Source: Gordonia jacobaea (GTDB lineage Bacteria > Actinomycetota > Actinomycetes > Mycobacteriales > Mycobacteriaceae). From it: DNA of 64,000 nt. The stretch is from contig NZ_LDTZ01000014.1 in assembly GCF_001186365.1 (NCBI RefSeq), positions 62,001 to 126,000 on the forward strand. Reading direction: 5' to 3'. Positions 1 through 10,314 of the stretch are shown one piece after another. The notes under the pieces are model-generated. The model worked only from the letters and a program-made list of their open reading frames with translations. It did not search any database and was not told the origin of the DNA. Each line of letters starts with the position of its first letter. Position 1 is the first letter of the stretch. A program made the translations under genes and the position numbers.

Positions 1-242
1 ACCCGCCCGTCGTCGACGGAAGGATCATCCGACGACGTTCCGCGGCCTTCTTCTTCGACGGCAACTTCGACGCCGTCATCGAAACACTGCCCGGATGTGC
101 GCGCACAGATCAGCCCGGGTACCCGCCGATCACCGTCGCCGACAACATCAACGCCAAATTGGCCGGAATGAAACAGGGGGTCGCGCCACAGGCCGCTGAT
201 CGGGAGGCGCAGCGGCTGACGTCGGCGCACACGGCGCGATAG
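1..242 (+). CDS. 2-oxoglutarate/Fe(II)-dependent oxygenase, isopenicillin N synthase-like (3' part)
   Basis: The gene enters from the left edge and only its last 79 codons are visible, ending at TAG 240-242. The fragment reads RRRSAAFFFDGNFDAVIETL followed by a PGYPPITVADN segment. That is the usual C-terminus of the isopenicillin N synthase/non-haem iron oxygenase family: R-x-S binds the 2-oxoglutarate carboxylate, and the DGN-DAVI-LP and YPPITV blocks follow it. The HxD...H iron ligands lie outside the window. Such enzymes hydroxylate or desaturate small molecules using O2, and the substrate cannot be read from this fragment. The GntR gene begins 13 bases downstream, so the two may be co-transcribed. 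Confidence 0.75.
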   Translation, partial: PPVVDGRIIRRRSAAFFFDGNFDAVIETLPGCARTDQPGYPPITVADNINAKLAGMKQGVAPQAADREAQRLTSAHTAR

Positions 243-255
243 GGCGTTACGCTCG

Positions 256-912
256 ATGACCGTGACGGTTGGAGGCGGTGAGGGCGCATTGCTGACGCAG
301 TCGGTGGTGCGCCGACTCCGCGACGAGATCTTCGCCGGGCAGATGGCCCCCGGCACCCCGCTGAGCGTGCCGGGACTTGCCGCGCGTCTCGAAGTGTCGC
401 GCAGCCCGGTCCGCGAGGCGGTGCAGCAACTCGTCGTCGAAGGACTCGCCGAGTACACACCGCGTGTCGGCGCCAAGGTCGCCGCGCTCGACGAGGCTAG
501 TCTGCGCCACGTCTTCGAGGTTCGCGAGGTGCTCGACGGTCTCGCCGCCCGGCAAGCCGTCGAACGCGTGACCTACGCCGAGATCGACGACCTGTGGGAG
601 CAGGTGCGCACCCAGGAGGCACTGCTCGCCGAGGCCGCTGATCACCACCGAGACTCCCAACTCGACCTCGACTTCCACACCGCGGTGCGGTCCCTGTCGG
701 GCAACAAACCGCTGTGCGACGCGTTGTTCAAACTCGACACACAGTCGCACCTGTACCGCTCCGACATGTGGCAGCACGACGTCAACCGACGTCTCGCGGT
801 GGCAGAGCATCATCGAATCGTCAGTGCGCTGGAAGCAGGCGACGCCGCGGGGGCGCAGATCGCGGCACAGGCACACGCCGCCGGAGTCTTGGTTCGGTTG
901 CTCAGATCGTGA
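256..912 (+). CDS. GntR family (FadR/FCD subfamily) transcriptional regulator
   Basis: The 218-residue protein has a winged helix at about residues 14-75 (VSRSPVREAVQQLVVEGL is the recognition region) and an all-helical FCD ligand domain at about 85-210. Likely metal or ligand residues are in DLDFHTAVRSL and EHHRIVSAL. FCD regulators usually respond to small carboxylic acids. The ATG at 256 fits the normal family length. Its TGA overlaps the GTG of the next gene (909-912), so the phosphodiesterase is probably translated by coupling. The effector and operator are unknown. Confidence 0.88.
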   Translation: MTVTVGGGEGALLTQSVVRRLRDEIFAGQMAPGTPLSVPGLAARLEVSRSPVREAVQQLVVEGLAEYTPRVGAKVAALDEASLRHVFEVREVLDGLAARQAVERVTYAEIDDLWEQVRTQEALLAEAADHHRDSQLDLDFHTAVRSLSGNKPLCDALFKLDTQSHLYRSDMWQHDVNRRLAVAEHHRIVSALEAGDAAGAQIAAQAHAAGVLVRLLRS

Positions 913-2195
913 CTGCGCACAGCGTGACGGGGACAGGCGCGGCGGGGACAGGCGCGACGGGGGCGCGCGAACTCACTGACCTGCCGCCGCAGCTGTGGGG
1001 CGAGTACCCGGACACGCTCGCCGACGTGATGCCCTGGATCGGGCGGTGCCTCGGCGTCGACTCCGTCGGTGGCGATCGGCCGACGGCGAGCGAGCGCAGT
1101 CGCCTCCCCGAACTCGACGCGGCGTCGGTGGTGCTGCTGCTCGTCGACGGCCTCGGCGAACGGCAGCTCGCCGCCCACGCACACCTCGCACCGACACTCA
1201 CCGGACTGCAGGGCGCCGTGCTGCGGGCGGGCTTCCCGTCGACAACGGCGACGTCGATCACCAGCCTGATGCGCGGCGAACCGGCGGGTGAGCACGGGAT
1301 CATCGGCTACAGCTTCGTGCCGGACGACGCGGCCCGCAGTCACGGTCCGGCCCGCACGCTGAACATGCTGCGCTGGACACTCGACAGCGCCGACGGCCCG
1401 TCGGCCTACGACGTCTATCCGCCGACCGCACTTACCCCGGGAGACGGCGACGGCGCGGTGGGCGCGCTCGAGCGGTCGGGGGTGCGCGTCTTTCAGGTGA
1501 TGCCCGGCGAGTTCAAGGACACGGGCTTCACCTCCGTCGCCTCCGGTACCGCAGGCAGACATCTCCCCGCCAAGGCTCCGGCCGAGGTTCGAGCAGGCAT
1601 CACCACCGCGCTGACCAGGACGCTGCCCCGCTCACACCGGCCGCGAGTCGTCTACGCATATCTCGCCGACCTCGACACCGCCGGTCACATCTACGGTCCG
1701 GGCTCCGACCCCTGGTGCGACGCACTGCGAACTGTCGATTCCCTTGTCGCCGGCATCCTCACCGACCTTCCGTCCGACGCCACCCTCGTCGTGACCGGCG
1801 ACCACGGGATGCTGCGCGCGGGAAAGGCCATCGACCTCGACGCCGAGCCCGCGTTGTCGGCGGGCGTCGCACGGGTCGCGGGCGAGGCGCGGGTGCGCCA
1901 CGTCTACGCGATCGACGGGGCCGTCGACGACGTCGCGGATGCCTGGCGCAATCTCCTCGGCGACGACGCGCACGTCGCGCCGCGCGAACAGGTTCTCGCC
2001 GAACACTGGTACGGACCCTGCACCGCCGATCGAACCGCTGCGCGCATCGGCGATCTCGTCGTCGTGGCAAAGGACCGTACGGTGCTCACCCGACCGGCCG
2101 CTGAGCCGGGGGAGTCGCGCATGCTCGGGCACCACGGTGGCTGGACTGCCGATGAACTGCTGGTGCCGCTGCTGATCGGCAACGATCCCGCGTAG
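909..2195 (+). CDS. Alkaline phosphatase superfamily nucleotide pyrophosphatase/phosphodiesterase
   Basis: The protein has 428 residues when started at the GTG that overlaps the GntR stop. The open frame extends upstream, but that part has no homology-like content. The metal and nucleophile pattern of type I phosphodiesterases is present: VVLLLVDGLG (Asp), then the Thr nucleophile in FPSTTATSITSL, YLADLDTAGHIYG (Asp/His), VTGDHGM (Asp/His) and MLGHHGGW (His). Members hydrolyse phosphodiester or pyrophosphate bonds with two zinc ions. No signal peptide is evident, which suggests a cytoplasmic enzyme. The substrate is unknown. Co-transcription with the FCD regulator is likely. Confidence 0.85.
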   Translation: MTAHSVTGTGAAGTGATGARELTDLPPQLWGEYPDTLADVMPWIGRCLGVDSVGGDRPTASERSRLPELDAASVVLLLVDGLGERQLAAHAHLAPTLTGLQGAVLRAGFPSTTATSITSLMRGEPAGEHGIIGYSFVPDDAARSHGPARTLNMLRWTLDSADGPSAYDVYPPTALTPGDGDGAVGALERSGVRVFQVMPGEFKDTGFTSVASGTAGRHLPAKAPAEVRAGITTALTRTLPRSHRPRVVYAYLADLDTAGHIYGPGSDPWCDALRTVDSLVAGILTDLPSDATLVVTGDHGMLRAGKAIDLDAEPALSAGVARVAGEARVRHVYAIDGAVDDVADAWRNLLGDDAHVAPREQVLAEHWYGPCTADRTAARIGDLVVVAKDRTVLTRPAAEPGESRMLGHHGGWTADELLVPLLIGNDPA

Positions 2196-2214
2196 ACCGC
2201 TCCTCACCGTTGAC

Positions 2215-2241
2215 CTTGCACTCACCGGGGTCGAGTGCTAA
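2215..2241 (+). promoter_or_regulatory. CIRCE operator 1 (HrcA site) of groEL2
   Basis: CTTGCACTC (2215-2223), nine spacer bases and GAGTGCTAA (2233-2241) match the CIRCE consensus TTAGCACTC-N9-GAGTGCTAA. A TTGACC that could be a -35 element overlaps its left edge at 2210-2215. HrcA is known to repress chaperonin genes through this element. Confidence 0.92.
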
Positions 2242-2249
2242 AACGGACG

Positions 2250-2276
2250 TTGGCACTCACGGATCGTGAGTGCTAG
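2250..2276 (+). promoter_or_regulatory. CIRCE operator 2 (HrcA site) of groEL2
   Basis: TTGGCACTC (2250-2258), nine spacer bases and GAGTGCTAG (2268-2276) form a second CIRCE copy only 8 bases after the first. Tandem CIRCE elements upstream of groEL2 are known in actinobacteria and predict HrcA-repressed, heat-inducible expression. Confidence 0.92.
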
Positions 2277-2353
2277 GTCGGGACGGTGAGATCGGTACCG
2301 AATGACACACCGGTCGTCCGTCGCGGGCACCGAGTCCGGCCATACAAACCTAG

Positions 2354-4101
<1,748 letters not shown>

Positions 4102-4124
4102 CCCACCGCTGCATAGCGAACACA

Positions 4125-4162
4125 CCGAAGGCCGGTCACCCGAAAGGGTGGCCGGCCTTCGG
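4125..4162 (+). terminator. Strong hairpin terminator after groEL2
   Basis: CCGAAGGCCGG pairs with CCGGCCTTCGG, and an inner CACCC-GAAA-GGGTG continues the stem. No long U tract follows, which is common in high-GC actinobacteria. The rest of the 375-base gap 4010-4385 holds the 29-bp repeat before this hairpin. After it comes about 220 bases of promoter-side DNA in which I see no further gene. Confidence 0.8.
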
Positions 4163-4385
4163 CGTTCCCGTCGACTGGGCGTTGTATCGCGTCGAGTGGG
4201 CGCCGCATGACTTAATTCGAGACGCCGCGGAATGATTCTGAGACTTATCGCGCGCCGGGCTGATTCACGCGGCTACCGTGAAGTAAGCGACCCACGTTTA
4301 TTCGTGGCATGCTCGGATCGATATTTCGCGCGTCGCGGCGAAGTGTCTCGTCGGTGTTGTCAACAACGAACGGAAGTGGATTCCT

Positions 4386-5501
4386 GTGTGTACACGGGTG
4401 ATGTGGCCAGAGGCCAACGGTTCTGTGATCGTCGGCCGCAACATGGATTTCCACCAGGATCTCCACACCAATCTCTGGAAGCTCCCGCGCGGCGTCGACC
4501 GTAATGATCGCGTCGAGGGAAAGCTGAAGTGGACCTCCAAGTACGGCAGTGTGATCGCCGGCGTCTACGACATCCTCTCGACCGACGGGGTCAACGAGAA
4601 AGGTCTGGCGGGTCACATCCTGTGGCTGGCCGAATCCGAGTACGGTGACCCCGACCCCGACCGCCCTCAGCTCGCGATGTCGGTGTGGCTGCAGTACTTC
4701 CTCGACAACTTCGCGTCGGTGGCAGAAGCCGTCCGGTGGGTAGAAGAAAACAACCCGCAGGTGATCCCCATGACGGACCCGACCGGCGGCAGCAAACCTG
4801 CGATCCACCTCGCGATCGATGACGCGACGGGCGATTCGGCCATCTTCGAGTACATCGACGGCAAGCTGGACGTCTATCACAGCGAGGACTACTGGGTGAT
4901 GACGAATTCGCCCAGCTACGACCAACAACTCGAACTCGTGAAGAAGTATGAGGGTCTCGGCGGCGACCAACCCCTACCGGGTACATGCGCCGCCCCCGAC
5001 CGTTTCGCTCGCGCCACCTACTACGTGCACAACCAACCAGAGCCGAAGTCACGCGTGCAGGCCACCGCCGCCATGGCGAGCATTATCCGAAATGCCGCGC
5101 AGCCGTACCGGATTCCCGAACCCGGCAAGCCAGATGCGTCGACGACGCTGTGGCAGGTCGTCATCGACCTGACCAACCCGCGCTACATCTTCGAGTCCGT
5201 GACATGCCCGAACGTCGTGTGGGTCGATTTGAAGGACCTCGACTTCACCGAGGGTTCCGGCGACGCCAAGTTGGATCTGGTCAAAGGTCTCACGGTCGAG
5301 AATGGGCTTTCGGGCAATGTGGCCCACAAGTTCGAAAAGCACAAGTTCCATATCGTTTCCATCGAGCAGGCAAAACTGATCGGCGAAGTAGCCGCCAAGG
5401 CAAAAGAAAGCTTGGACTCAACGAAGCCGATCGAGGATCGCATCAAGACGGTCCAGGAAAAGGTGGACGCAAAGCTCGCGGAATTCGTCGACGCGACGTG
5501 A
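4386..5501 (+). CDS. Choloylglycine hydrolase/penicillin V acylase-like Ntn hydrolase (linear amide C-N hydrolase)
   Basis: The 371-residue protein starts at GTG followed directly by TGT, so removal of Met exposes Cys2 as the N-terminal nucleophile. The family catalytic pattern is present: Cys2, Arg18 and Asp21 (VGRNMDF), Asn174 (MTNSP) and an Arg in DRFARATYY at about 206-209. The family hydrolyses amide bonds such as conjugated bile salts, penicillin V or N-acyl homoserine lactones, and the substrate cannot be told from these residues. No signal peptide is present. The start is fixed by the need for Cys at position 2. It is flanked by groEL2 and a DsbA-like gene with no obvious operon. Confidence 0.85.
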   Translation: MCTRVMWPEANGSVIVGRNMDFHQDLHTNLWKLPRGVDRNDRVEGKLKWTSKYGSVIAGVYDILSTDGVNEKGLAGHILWLAESEYGDPDPDRPQLAMSVWLQYFLDNFASVAEAVRWVEENNPQVIPMTDPTGGSKPAIHLAIDDATGDSAIFEYIDGKLDVYHSEDYWVMTNSPSYDQQLELVKKYEGLGGDQPLPGTCAAPDRFARATYYVHNQPEPKSRVQATAAMASIIRNAAQPYRIPEPGKPDASTTLWQVVIDLTNPRYIFESVTCPNVVWVDLKDLDFTEGSGDAKLDLVKGLTVENGLSGNVAHKFEKHKFHIVSIEQAKLIGEVAAKAKESLDSTKPIEDRIKTVQEKVDAKLAEFVDAT

Positions 5502-5598
5502 GGCGGTGTGACCTGACACGGTCACACGTCCCCTACACATTCGGCGGTACCGTCGGCGCCGCGGAATGTGGCACCGACGCCTCGGCGTTGCACAGTGC

Positions 5599-6267
5599 AT
5601 GAGTACTTTACCCATCGACGTCTGGTCGGATATCGCTTGCCCGTGGTGCTACATCGGCAAGCGGAACCTCGACGCCGCGCTCGCGCTCCTCGACGACTCC
5701 GACGACGTCGACCCCAACGTTGTTTCTGTCGACTTCCACAGCTACCTACTCGCTCCCGACACACCGCCGGAGACGGACGCTCCCGAGATCGATTTCCTGG
5801 TGCAGAGCAAGGGAATGCCTGCCGAGCAGGTCAGGCAGATGTTTGCCCACGTCACCCAGGTCGCCGCTGATGCCGGCCTGCACTACGACTTCGACATCGC
5901 GCGCCACGCCAACACCCGCAAGGCCCACGAACTGCTGCACTACGCCAAAAGTGTTGGCCGGCAGGCTGATATGGCCGAGCGTCTGTTCGCCGCACACTTC
6001 ACCGAAGGAAAGCACATCGGCGGCATCGACGAACTCGCCGACCTTGCGGCCGAGATCGGTCTCGACCGAGACGACGTCGAAAAGGCTTTGCGCGCAGGGA
6101 CGTACGCGGACGCCGTCGACGCCGACCTCGAGCAGGCGAGTGCATACGGAATCAGCGGTGTGCCGTTCTTTGTGATCGACGGTCGCTACGGCGTCTCGGG
6201 TGCTCAACCGCCCGAGGTGCTCGCGCAGGCCATCGGCCAGGTCCTCGCCGAACGCGCTGAAACCTAG
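5599..6267 (+). CDS. DsbA family (FrnE-like) thiol oxidoreductase
   Basis: The 222-residue protein has the thioredoxin-fold motif SDIACPWCYIGKRNL, with a C-P-W-C active site at about residues 14-17. It also has the cis-Pro region SGVPFFVIDGRYGVSGAQ and an inserted helical domain, the layout of the FrnE/2-hydroxychromene isomerase-like branch. It lacks a signal peptide, so it probably acts in the cytoplasm as a disulfide oxidoreductase or isomerase. The ATG at 5599 was chosen because the fold begins right after it. The frame is open 11 codons further upstream without family content. Confidence 0.88.
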   Translation: MSTLPIDVWSDIACPWCYIGKRNLDAALALLDDSDDVDPNVVSVDFHSYLLAPDTPPETDAPEIDFLVQSKGMPAEQVRQMFAHVTQVAADAGLHYDFDIARHANTRKAHELLHYAKSVGRQADMAERLFAAHFTEGKHIGGIDELADLAAEIGLDRDDVEKALRAGTYADAVDADLEQASAYGISGVPFFVIDGRYGVSGAQPPEVLAQAIGQVLAERAET

Positions 6268-6398
6268 AACTCGTTACATTGATTCACCAATGTAATCCGA
6301 TCGAATCACTTTGGTGAAGTTTCGTATCTTCGGGTGACACGAGTCGGCGCACGGACTCAATACGGTGGGTGCACAACAACTCTCACCGAAGGGGTTCT

Positions 6399-6914
6399 AT
6401 GTCTCTCAACAGGTTTCGACGTTTCGCATTGGTGATCGGGGTCGCCTCGGCGCTGGGTGCGCTGGGCGTACCAGGGGCGGCCGTCGCTGATACCTCGACC
6501 GGAAGCAGCGTCGACACGGGGTCGGCCGAGGACCTGCTGAAGGCGGTGCCGCCGGAGGTCATCGAACAACTCGGGCTCGGGAGCACGGGTGGCGGTTCGC
6601 CCAAGGTCCAGCAGTGCAATCAGTCGACGAAGTCGGGTGGGCAGGGCGTGACCGAGACCAAGCACATCATCGGCCGTACCGGTCCGACGTCGTTCACCCT
6701 CAACTACGACACCCGAATTCAGCCGGACAAGATCGACGTGTTCTACCAGGGCCGGCTGATTCGCAGCACCGGATATGTCGGCGACCGCATCAACAAGGGC
6801 GAGGGCAGCATCGTGGTCAACGTGCCGCCGGGTGTCGCCAACTACGTGACGGTCAAGGTCACCGGGCCGGAGAGCGGCACCGTCTGGGATTACACAGTCA
6901 ATTGCCCGCGCTGA
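6399..6914 (+). CDS. Small secreted protein of unknown function
   Basis: The 171-residue protein starts at ATG 6399, preceded by GAAGGGG. It has a classical signal peptide (residues 1-30, ending PGAAVADTS). The mature part has two Cys, in KVQQCNQS and at the C-terminus (YTVNCPR), that could form one disulfide. The segment with FTLNYDTRIQPDKIDVFY and VVNVPPGVANYVTVKV looks like a beta-rich domain. I do not recognise a named family with confidence. It converges on a lipase gene with only 6 bases between the stops. Confidence 0.75.
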   Translation: MSLNRFRRFALVIGVASALGALGVPGAAVADTSTGSSVDTGSAEDLLKAVPPEVIEQLGLGSTGGGSPKVQQCNQSTKSGGQGVTETKHIIGRTGPTSFTLNYDTRIQPDKIDVFYQGRLIRSTGYVGDRINKGEGSIVVNVPPGVANYVTVKVTGPESGTVWDYTVNCPR

Positions 6915-6920
6915 ACCAAC

Positions 6921-7673
6921 TCAGCGCTGCGGTCGAAGTGAGTTCTCGGCGGTCAACTGGCCGTCGGGTTGATCGACGAACTGTCCGTCGCAGTTTCCGG
7001 CTGCTGCACGCGAAACAGCTTGGAATACTGCGGGATTGACGGCCTCGGCCGTGTGCTCGGTGTAGCCGGTCGGTGCGACGAATGCGGGCAACGGCGTGAC
7101 ACGGCACTGGCCGCCGTCGAGGTCGCCGGTCACCCATTCGTACGCGCTGCGAATGCGGTAGTACCTGGTGGGTCCAGGGGTGTCGTCTCCTGCATTGAGT
7201 TCACGCAGGAACGCACTGCCCGGGCACAACTGTCCGTCGGCGCCGGGTTGGTTGCATCCGCCCGGCGAGCCGTATTCCGGTGTGCCGACGGCGATTACGT
7301 TGGCCACCTTCGACGCGCCGCCGAGCTTCTTCACGTAGTAGCGCGTCGTCACGCCGCCGACGCTGTGTCCGACGAGCGACACAGGCGTCGACGGTCTGGC
7401 CTTCTTCTCTGCGTCGACTGCCCTGCCGATGGCGCGCGAGTCGGAGAGGAGTTGCGTGCCCATGAGGTCGAGGACGCGCACCCGGTAGCCATCACGGCGC
7501 AGCGCGTCGGCCATCAGCGTGTACGGAGCGGCTCCGAACGACTGGCCGGGCACGATGAGGAGTGTTCCGCGCGGCGCAGCGGCATCTGCGGTCGTCGTCG
7601 GCGCTGCCAACGCAACCCCGGCGGCAGCGGCGGTGAGGGCGACGATCGCGGTGAGGCGGCGAAGAATTCTCAT
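6921..7673 (-). CDS. Secreted triacylglycerol lipase/esterase (alpha/beta hydrolase)
   Basis: The 250-residue protein has a signal peptide (LTAIVALTAAAAGVALAAP) and the nucleophile elbow SLVGHSVGGVTTRYYV, with catalytic Ser at about residue 105. The opening GTLLIVPGQSFGAAPYTLMADALRRDGY resembles the oxyanion region of EstA/LipB-type bacterial lipases. Two Cys pairs are likely (GGCNQPG, LCPGS, GGQCRV, GNCDGQ). The catalytic His is probably in YTEHTAEAV. It should act outside the membrane on short acyl esters. The next gene upstream is divergent, with 129 bases between the starts. Confidence 0.85.
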   Translation of the reverse strand: MRILRRLTAIVALTAAAAGVALAAPTTTADAAAPRGTLLIVPGQSFGAAPYTLMADALRRDGYRVRVLDLMGTQLLSDSRAIGRAVDAEKKARPSTPVSLVGHSVGGVTTRYYVKKLGGASKVANVIAVGTPEYGSPGGCNQPGADGQLCPGSAFLRELNAGDDTPGPTRYYRIRSAYEWVTGDLDGGQCRVTPLPAFVAPTGYTEHTAEAVNPAVFQAVSRAAAGNCDGQFVDQPDGQLTAENSLRPQR

Positions 7674-7802
7674 GCGGGCATTCTAGCCATGCTTAGCCTT
7701 GCCTTACTAACCTATGCGGTGAACCCGCTCGGAGGGCCGTCGTCGGCGACGGTCGGTAGCGTTGGTCTTCGAAGCCGATTTGGACCAGCGAGGGGAATTC
7801 CC

Positions 7803-8933
7803 ATGTCGCACCACAACTCTGGGCCGCGGGCCCATCAACTTCCCGAAGCCGACATCACCGACATGTACGCGTTCACGGTCCCGGGAGCGCAAGGTCGTCT
7901 GGGCCTGGTGCTCAACCTCGTGCCGTGGACGCCCCCGAACGGACGCTTCTCGGATGCCCTGATCTATCGGTTCCGCATCCGCCCGATCACCGTCGACGCG
8001 TCCGAGCCCGCGCTCTTCTCGGCGGCCGACGCTGAGGCAGAGGTCGCCATCGACTGCACGTTCACCACCCCGGACGTCGCCCAGACCGGCACCTGCACGG
8101 TGTCCGTCGGTGGCAACCCAACGGGTACGTCGGTCGCGTTCGCAGTCGACGACGAGGCGGGCGGTGCCACCGACGGGGTGCGCGCCTTCGGAGGCCCCCG
8201 GTGGGATCCGTTCTTCAGCGACGCAACCGCGCTGGTCAACACCATCTCGACCGGGAAGCTCTCGTTCACCGACCACGGCAGCATCCTCGGTGACGGCAAG
8301 AACGTGATGAGCATCGTCGTCGAAGTAGATCTCGAGCCGCTTGTCGGCGACGGCAGCATTGTCGCCGTCGTCGGGGAGAGCGTCATCGGCGGCAAGATTA
8401 CGGTCCGGTGGGAGCGGTTCGGTCGACCCGAGTTCGAGAACGCGATCCTCGGCATGAAGAACTACGACACCGTCAATCGCGATCTGGAGATCCGCGACCT
8501 GTTCAACGCCGAGGACGCTTTCGCGCTCGGCCCCGACTACCTCGGCGCCTACCACGCGCGGCTGAACGCCAACCTCGCCTACTGGGACGGTCTCGACGGC
8601 AACGTGGACTGGCCGGTCGACGCCGACGGCAACCACCCGCTCGCCGAGATGCTGCTCGCCGACTTCATGATCGTCGACGCGTGGAAGCCCTTCGGCGACA
8701 ACACTTTTCTCGAGATCGAACGCGCCGTCCGCGACGGCCGACCGCACGAGACGATGGGCGGACGCTCGCTCAACGACGACTGCATGGACACCCTGTACAC
8801 CTACCTCGTCAACGCTGCGAAGGGGCCGCGCATCAGCGATCACGTCGACGCCCCGACCCGCCTCGCAAGTGACACGTTCCCGTACCTCGCCCCCGCCAAT
8901 CCGAATCCGCCGGAGGCGCCCGGGTCTCACTGA
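7803..8933 (+). CDS. DUF4331 family protein
   Basis: The 376-residue protein begins MSHHNSGPRAHQLPEADITD, the characteristic DUF4331 opening (SSHR/EAP.I...P.AD.TD..AF). The following YAFTVPGAQGRLGLVLNLVPW and a late FGDNTFLEIERAVRDGRPHE block also fit the family. No signal peptide is seen with this start. The function of the family is unknown. GAGGGGAATTCCC precedes the ATG as a plausible ribosome-binding site. The tyrosine phosphatase gene follows 32 bases later in the same direction. Confidence 0.8.
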   Translation: MSHHNSGPRAHQLPEADITDMYAFTVPGAQGRLGLVLNLVPWTPPNGRFSDALIYRFRIRPITVDASEPALFSAADAEAEVAIDCTFTTPDVAQTGTCTVSVGGNPTGTSVAFAVDDEAGGATDGVRAFGGPRWDPFFSDATALVNTISTGKLSFTDHGSILGDGKNVMSIVVEVDLEPLVGDGSIVAVVGESVIGGKITVRWERFGRPEFENAILGMKNYDTVNRDLEIRDLFNAEDAFALGPDYLGAYHARLNANLAYWDGLDGNVDWPVDADGNHPLAEMLLADFMIVDAWKPFGDNTFLEIERAVRDGRPHETMGGRSLNDDCMDTLYTYLVNAAKGPRISDHVDAPTRLASDTFPYLAPANPNPPEAPGSH

Positions 8934-8965
8934 ATCGCGACAGGTCATCTGGAAGACTCGGTGCC

Positions 8966-9778
8966 ATGCCCTTGAAGCCCGGTGCGCCGAGTCCCGTCTC
9001 CAGTCTGCCCAACCTGCGCGACCTCGGCGGCTACCGCGGGCACGGTGGCAGGGTCGTCGTATCCGACCGGCTGTACCGCTCGACGGATTTCCGTTCGATG
9101 GCTACGGCCGATCTGCCTACTTTCGAGAGTCTCGGTGTCCGCACGATCTACGACCTGCGTTCGGAGGCCGAGCGGACCGCACTTCCCGATCCGGCGCTTC
9201 CCGACGTCGCCGACATCCACCTCGACGTCCTTGCCGATTCGACAACCGCGGTGCCGGCAAATCTGCAGCAGTTCTTCTCCGACCCGGAGACCGTGAAAAT
9301 GGCCTCGCGCGAACTCGCGGGGGGTAAGGCCGCCGACGCCATCGCTGCCACGTACCGCGGAATGGTCTCGCTACCGAGCGCTGTGCGCTCCTATCGCGGC
9401 TACTACCAGGGGCTCCTCGGCGAATACGACGGGCCGTCGCTCTTCCACTGCACCACCGGCAAGGATCGCACCGGCTGGGCTGCGGCGTCGCTACTGGCGC
9501 TTCTCGGCGTCGACAAGGACGACATCTATCACGACTACTTGCTGACCAATGAGCGTCTGATCCCGGCGTTGAAGCCGATCTTCGACGACTTCGCCGCTGC
9601 GGGCGGCGACCCGGACGTCCTGCTCCCAATCCTCGGCGTCGACCCGTCCTACCTCGACGGCGCGTTCGACGAGGTACGGCAGAAGTACTCCGACATCGAG
9701 GGTTACTTCGTCGCCGGACTCGGGTTCGACGACGACGCGCTCACCACGCTGCGCGACACCTATCTCGTCTCGGCCTAG
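8966..9778 (+). CDS. Tyrosine-protein phosphatase, PtpB-like
   Basis: The 270-residue protein contains the P-loop HCTTGKDRTGWAAASLL (C-x5-R with the K-D-R variant) at about residues 159-175. Upstream LPNLRDLGGYRGHGGRVV and LYRSTDFRSM are typical of the MptpB/Y_phosphatase3 family. The Lys-Asp-Arg P-loop is associated in that family with dual tyrosine and phosphoinositide activity. No signal peptide is seen. Its stop overlaps the stop of the convergent thioesterase by 4 bases. Whether it acts on host or self substrates cannot be judged here. Confidence 0.9.
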   Translation: MPLKPGAPSPVSSLPNLRDLGGYRGHGGRVVVSDRLYRSTDFRSMATADLPTFESLGVRTIYDLRSEAERTALPDPALPDVADIHLDVLADSTTAVPANLQQFFSDPETVKMASRELAGGKAADAIAATYRGMVSLPSAVRSYRGYYQGLLGEYDGPSLFHCTTGKDRTGWAAASLLALLGVDKDDIYHDYLLTNERLIPALKPIFDDFAAAGGDPDVLLPILGVDPSYLDGAFDEVRQKYSDIEGYFVAGLGFDDDALTTLRDTYLVSA

Positions 9779-10245
9779 CGAAACACGATGCAGGTGGTGC
9801 TACCGTGCGCGACCAGCCTGCCGTCGGCCGAGAACACCTTGCCCTCCGCGGTGGCGGTGCGCCCGCCGACGTGGATGATCTCGCCGACACCGGTGAGTTC
9901 GCCGTCGTCGGTCTGCACGGCACGGATGTAGTTGACCTTCAGTTCCAGCGTCGTATAGCCCGCGCCCGCGGGGAGTGTGGTGTGGATTGCACAACCCATC
10001 ACAGAGTCGAGCAGCGTCGCGCAGATGCCGCCGTGGACGGTGCCGAGCGGATTGGCGAAGTCGGGCTGCGGGGTGACGGCGAAGCTGACCGAACCCTCGT
10101 CGACTCGGACCGGGCGCATGCCGAGCAGGCGTCCGATGCTCGGGCGTGCGTCGTCGGGATTGTCGGCCCAGGCGCGCAGCAACTCCAGTCCGGACATGGT
10201 TGCGGGGTCGCTCGGTGCTGCTGTATCAGCGGTGGATGGCTCCAT
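9775..10245 (-). CDS. PaaI-type hotdog thioesterase
   Basis: The protein is 156 residues long when started at ATG 10245 (MEPSTADTAAP). The frame opens 10 codons earlier, but that part would cover operator DNA. The hotdog signature PLGTVHGGICATLLDSVMGC and the later LELKVNYIRAV/GGRTATAEG blocks identify the PaaI/4HBT superfamily, which hydrolyses acyl-CoA thioesters. A palindrome overlaps its start, and a TetR gene is divergent, which suggests direct repression by that regulator. Confidence 0.85.
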   Translation of the reverse strand: MEPSTADTAAPSDPATMSGLELLRAWADNPDDARPSIGRLLGMRPVRVDEGSVSFAVTPQPDFANPLGTVHGGICATLLDSVMGCAIHTTLPAGAGYTTLELKVNYIRAVQTDDGELTGVGEIIHVGGRTATAEGKVFSADGRLVAHGSTTCIVFR

Positions 10246-10246
10246 G

Positions 10247-10266
10247 ACTATGTATCCTTGCATAGA
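10247..10266. promoter_or_regulatory. Candidate TetR operator copy 1 (ACTATG-N8-CATAGa)
   Basis: ACTATG at 10247-10252 and CATAGA at 10261-10266 are separated by 8 bases. The site sits directly upstream of the thioesterase start codon and matches the copy at 10275-10294 in half-sites and spacing. Confidence 0.65.
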
Positions 10267-10274
10267 AGCAATCA

Positions 10275-10294
10275 ACTATGAAGACCTGCATAGT
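10275..10294. promoter_or_regulatory. Candidate TetR operator copy 2 (ACTATG-N8-CATAGT)
   Basis: This is a perfect inverted repeat, ACTATG 10275-10280 and CATAGT 10289-10294, with 8 bases between. It lies 28 bases from copy 1 and 20 bases before the TetR start. Two such sites in a short divergent promoter are the expected arrangement for an autoregulated TetR repressor. Confidence 0.72.
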
Positions 10295-10314
10295 CGAGTT
10301 CTGGGAAAGGCGGC

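Noticed and set aside
714..908. N-terminal extension of the phosphodiesterase frame
   Set aside because: The added part is Arg-rich antisense-like sequence lying within the GntR gene, and GTG 909 overlaps the GntR stop as in coupled genes.
7693..7710. Possible iron box (TTAG...CTAA) between the secreted lipase and DUF4331 genes
   Set aside because: The spacing is N10 where the IdeR/DtxR box has N11, and the interior does not match the consensus well, so the support is too weak for a feature.
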